64,000 bases of DNA from Vibrio parahaemolyticus. Lineage in GTDB: Bacteria; Pseudomonadota; Gammaproteobacteria; Enterobacterales; Vibrionaceae. Positions 63,620 through 64,000 of the stretch are shown one piece after another. Positions within the stretch are counted from its first letter, which is position 1; the number at the start of each line of letters is the position of its first letter. The stretch spans positions 620,001 to 684,000 of the forward strand of contig NZ_UHIL01000002.1 of assembly GCF_900460535.1 (NCBI RefSeq), read 5' to 3'. Position numbers and translations under genes: made by a program. The notes below the pieces were generated by a model, which saw only the letters and a list, made by a program, of their open reading frames with translations, did no database searches and was not told the origin of the DNA.

Positions 63620-64000
63620 TCACATGGTTAGAATAATCTTGCCACTCCGCGCTAGTGATTTTTCTTCAATTTGTTCAATCGCAGTTTGAAACGCTTCTAA
63701 CGGCAAGTAGTGTGCAACTGCGAGCTTTATATCATTGGCAATAAAGTGTTTTAACATTTCAGCGAATACCGTCTTTCTCCCGCCTTTGCCTACCGATTCT
63801 TCCCAATACCGCAAAAAGAAGGTGCTAAAGTCGATGTTGTTGGCCTTCACGGACTCAAAAAACACTGGCGTATAAGGCGCTAACGACAATGTTCCGTAGT
63901 TGATGTATTGGCCATTTTCTTTCAAGGTACGAATGAGATCCGTGCCAGCCTCACCGCCTATCGCATCCAAAGCGACCGTTGGTTGTGGCAGTTTGCGCGT
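63620..64000 (-). CDS. Zinc-type alcohol dehydrogenase/quinone reductase family protein, C-terminal part
   Basis: The last 126 residues of a medium-chain dehydrogenase/reductase. The frame is open to the right edge of the window, so the start, the catalytic domain and most of the NAD(P) site are missing. The visible part reads VALDAIGGEAGTDLIRTLKE, the Rossmann strand and helix, then GQYINYGTLSLAPYTPVFFE and the C-terminal LPLEAFQTAIEQIEEKSLAR followed by GKIILTM, the standard end of this family. Likely an NADPH:quinone reductase-like or enoyl reductase-like enzyme; substrate not determinable. Confidence 0.88.
   Translation of the reverse strand, partial: TRKLPQPTVALDAIGGEAGTDLIRTLKENGQYINYGTLSLAPYTPVFFESVKANNIDFSTFFLRYWEESVGKGGRKTVFAEMLKHFIANDIKLAVAHYLPLEAFQTAIEQIEEKSLARSGKIILTM

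Overview
The window looks like part of the second chromosome of a marine Vibrio, close to Vibrio parahaemolyticus. It carries a complete vibrioferrin siderophore locus (pvs biosynthesis/export genes facing away from psuA-pvuABCDE uptake genes) and a complete L-arabinose regulon (araFGH facing away from araBDA plus araC). Other typical Vibrio genes include a VC0807-family protein, DUF3297 and several chemoreceptors. The species call rests on protein recognition, not a database search. I see no rRNA, tRNA, CRISPR array, insertion sequence or prophage. The DNA reads as stable, densely coding chromosome.

Layout. 1-6000: maltodextrin/starch use (5' part of an alpha-amylase lipoprotein, a small sugar-binding-like lipoprotein with a probable 1-nt frameshift at its start, MalM-like lipoprotein, LamB porin, and a divergent GlgX-type debranching enzyme), with MalT-like boxes between lamB and glgX. 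6100-8000: degenerate serine-recombinase-like protein translationally coupled to an EmrD/Bcr-type efflux pump. 8000-16800: cell-envelope genes (unknown anchored periplasmic protein, M23 peptidase overlapping a bactofilin gene by 97 bp, M16 lipoprotein protease) and a membrane chemoreceptor. 16800-32460: vibrioferrin locus. PvsA, B, D and E make the siderophore, PvsC exports it, PsuA/PvuA import the ferric complex through the outer membrane, and PvuB-E carry it into the cytoplasm. 32480-37610: periplasmic sugar-binding protein, sensor kinase and response regulator, divergent from a glucose-type PTS transporter; the binding protein has no ABC permease here and may be a periplasmic co-sensor. 37650-40320: DUF302 protein and a U32/RlhA-like protein.

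40413-49761: arabinose regulon. AraFGH imports L-arabinose, AraA/B/D convert it to xylulose-5-phosphate, and AraC regulates. Two sites closely resembling E. coli AraC half-sites and a CRP-like site lie between araF and araB. 49800-55850: DUF3297 protein, YdcF-like protein, then peroxide defence: ohr/ohrR with palindromic operators, and ahpC-ahpF behind a nearly perfect OxyR site, followed by a VOC-family protein. 55900-64000: CAP-domain lipoprotein, LysR regulator divergent from a secreted DJ-1/PfpI protein, orphan ECF sigma factor, VC0807-family membrane protein, soluble CZB chemoreceptor, LysR regulator divergent from a GH4 6-phospho-glycosidase, and the C-terminal part of a zinc-type dehydrogenase cut by the window edge.

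The items most worth a second look are the binding-protein/two-component/ptsG module with its direct repeats and possible Shine-Dalgarno-sequestering leader, the broken start of the lipoprotein gene near 1115, the M23-bactofilin gene overlap, the catalytically degenerate recombinase fused operon-wise to an efflux pump, and the intercistronic hairpins in the vibrioferrin and ahp operons.
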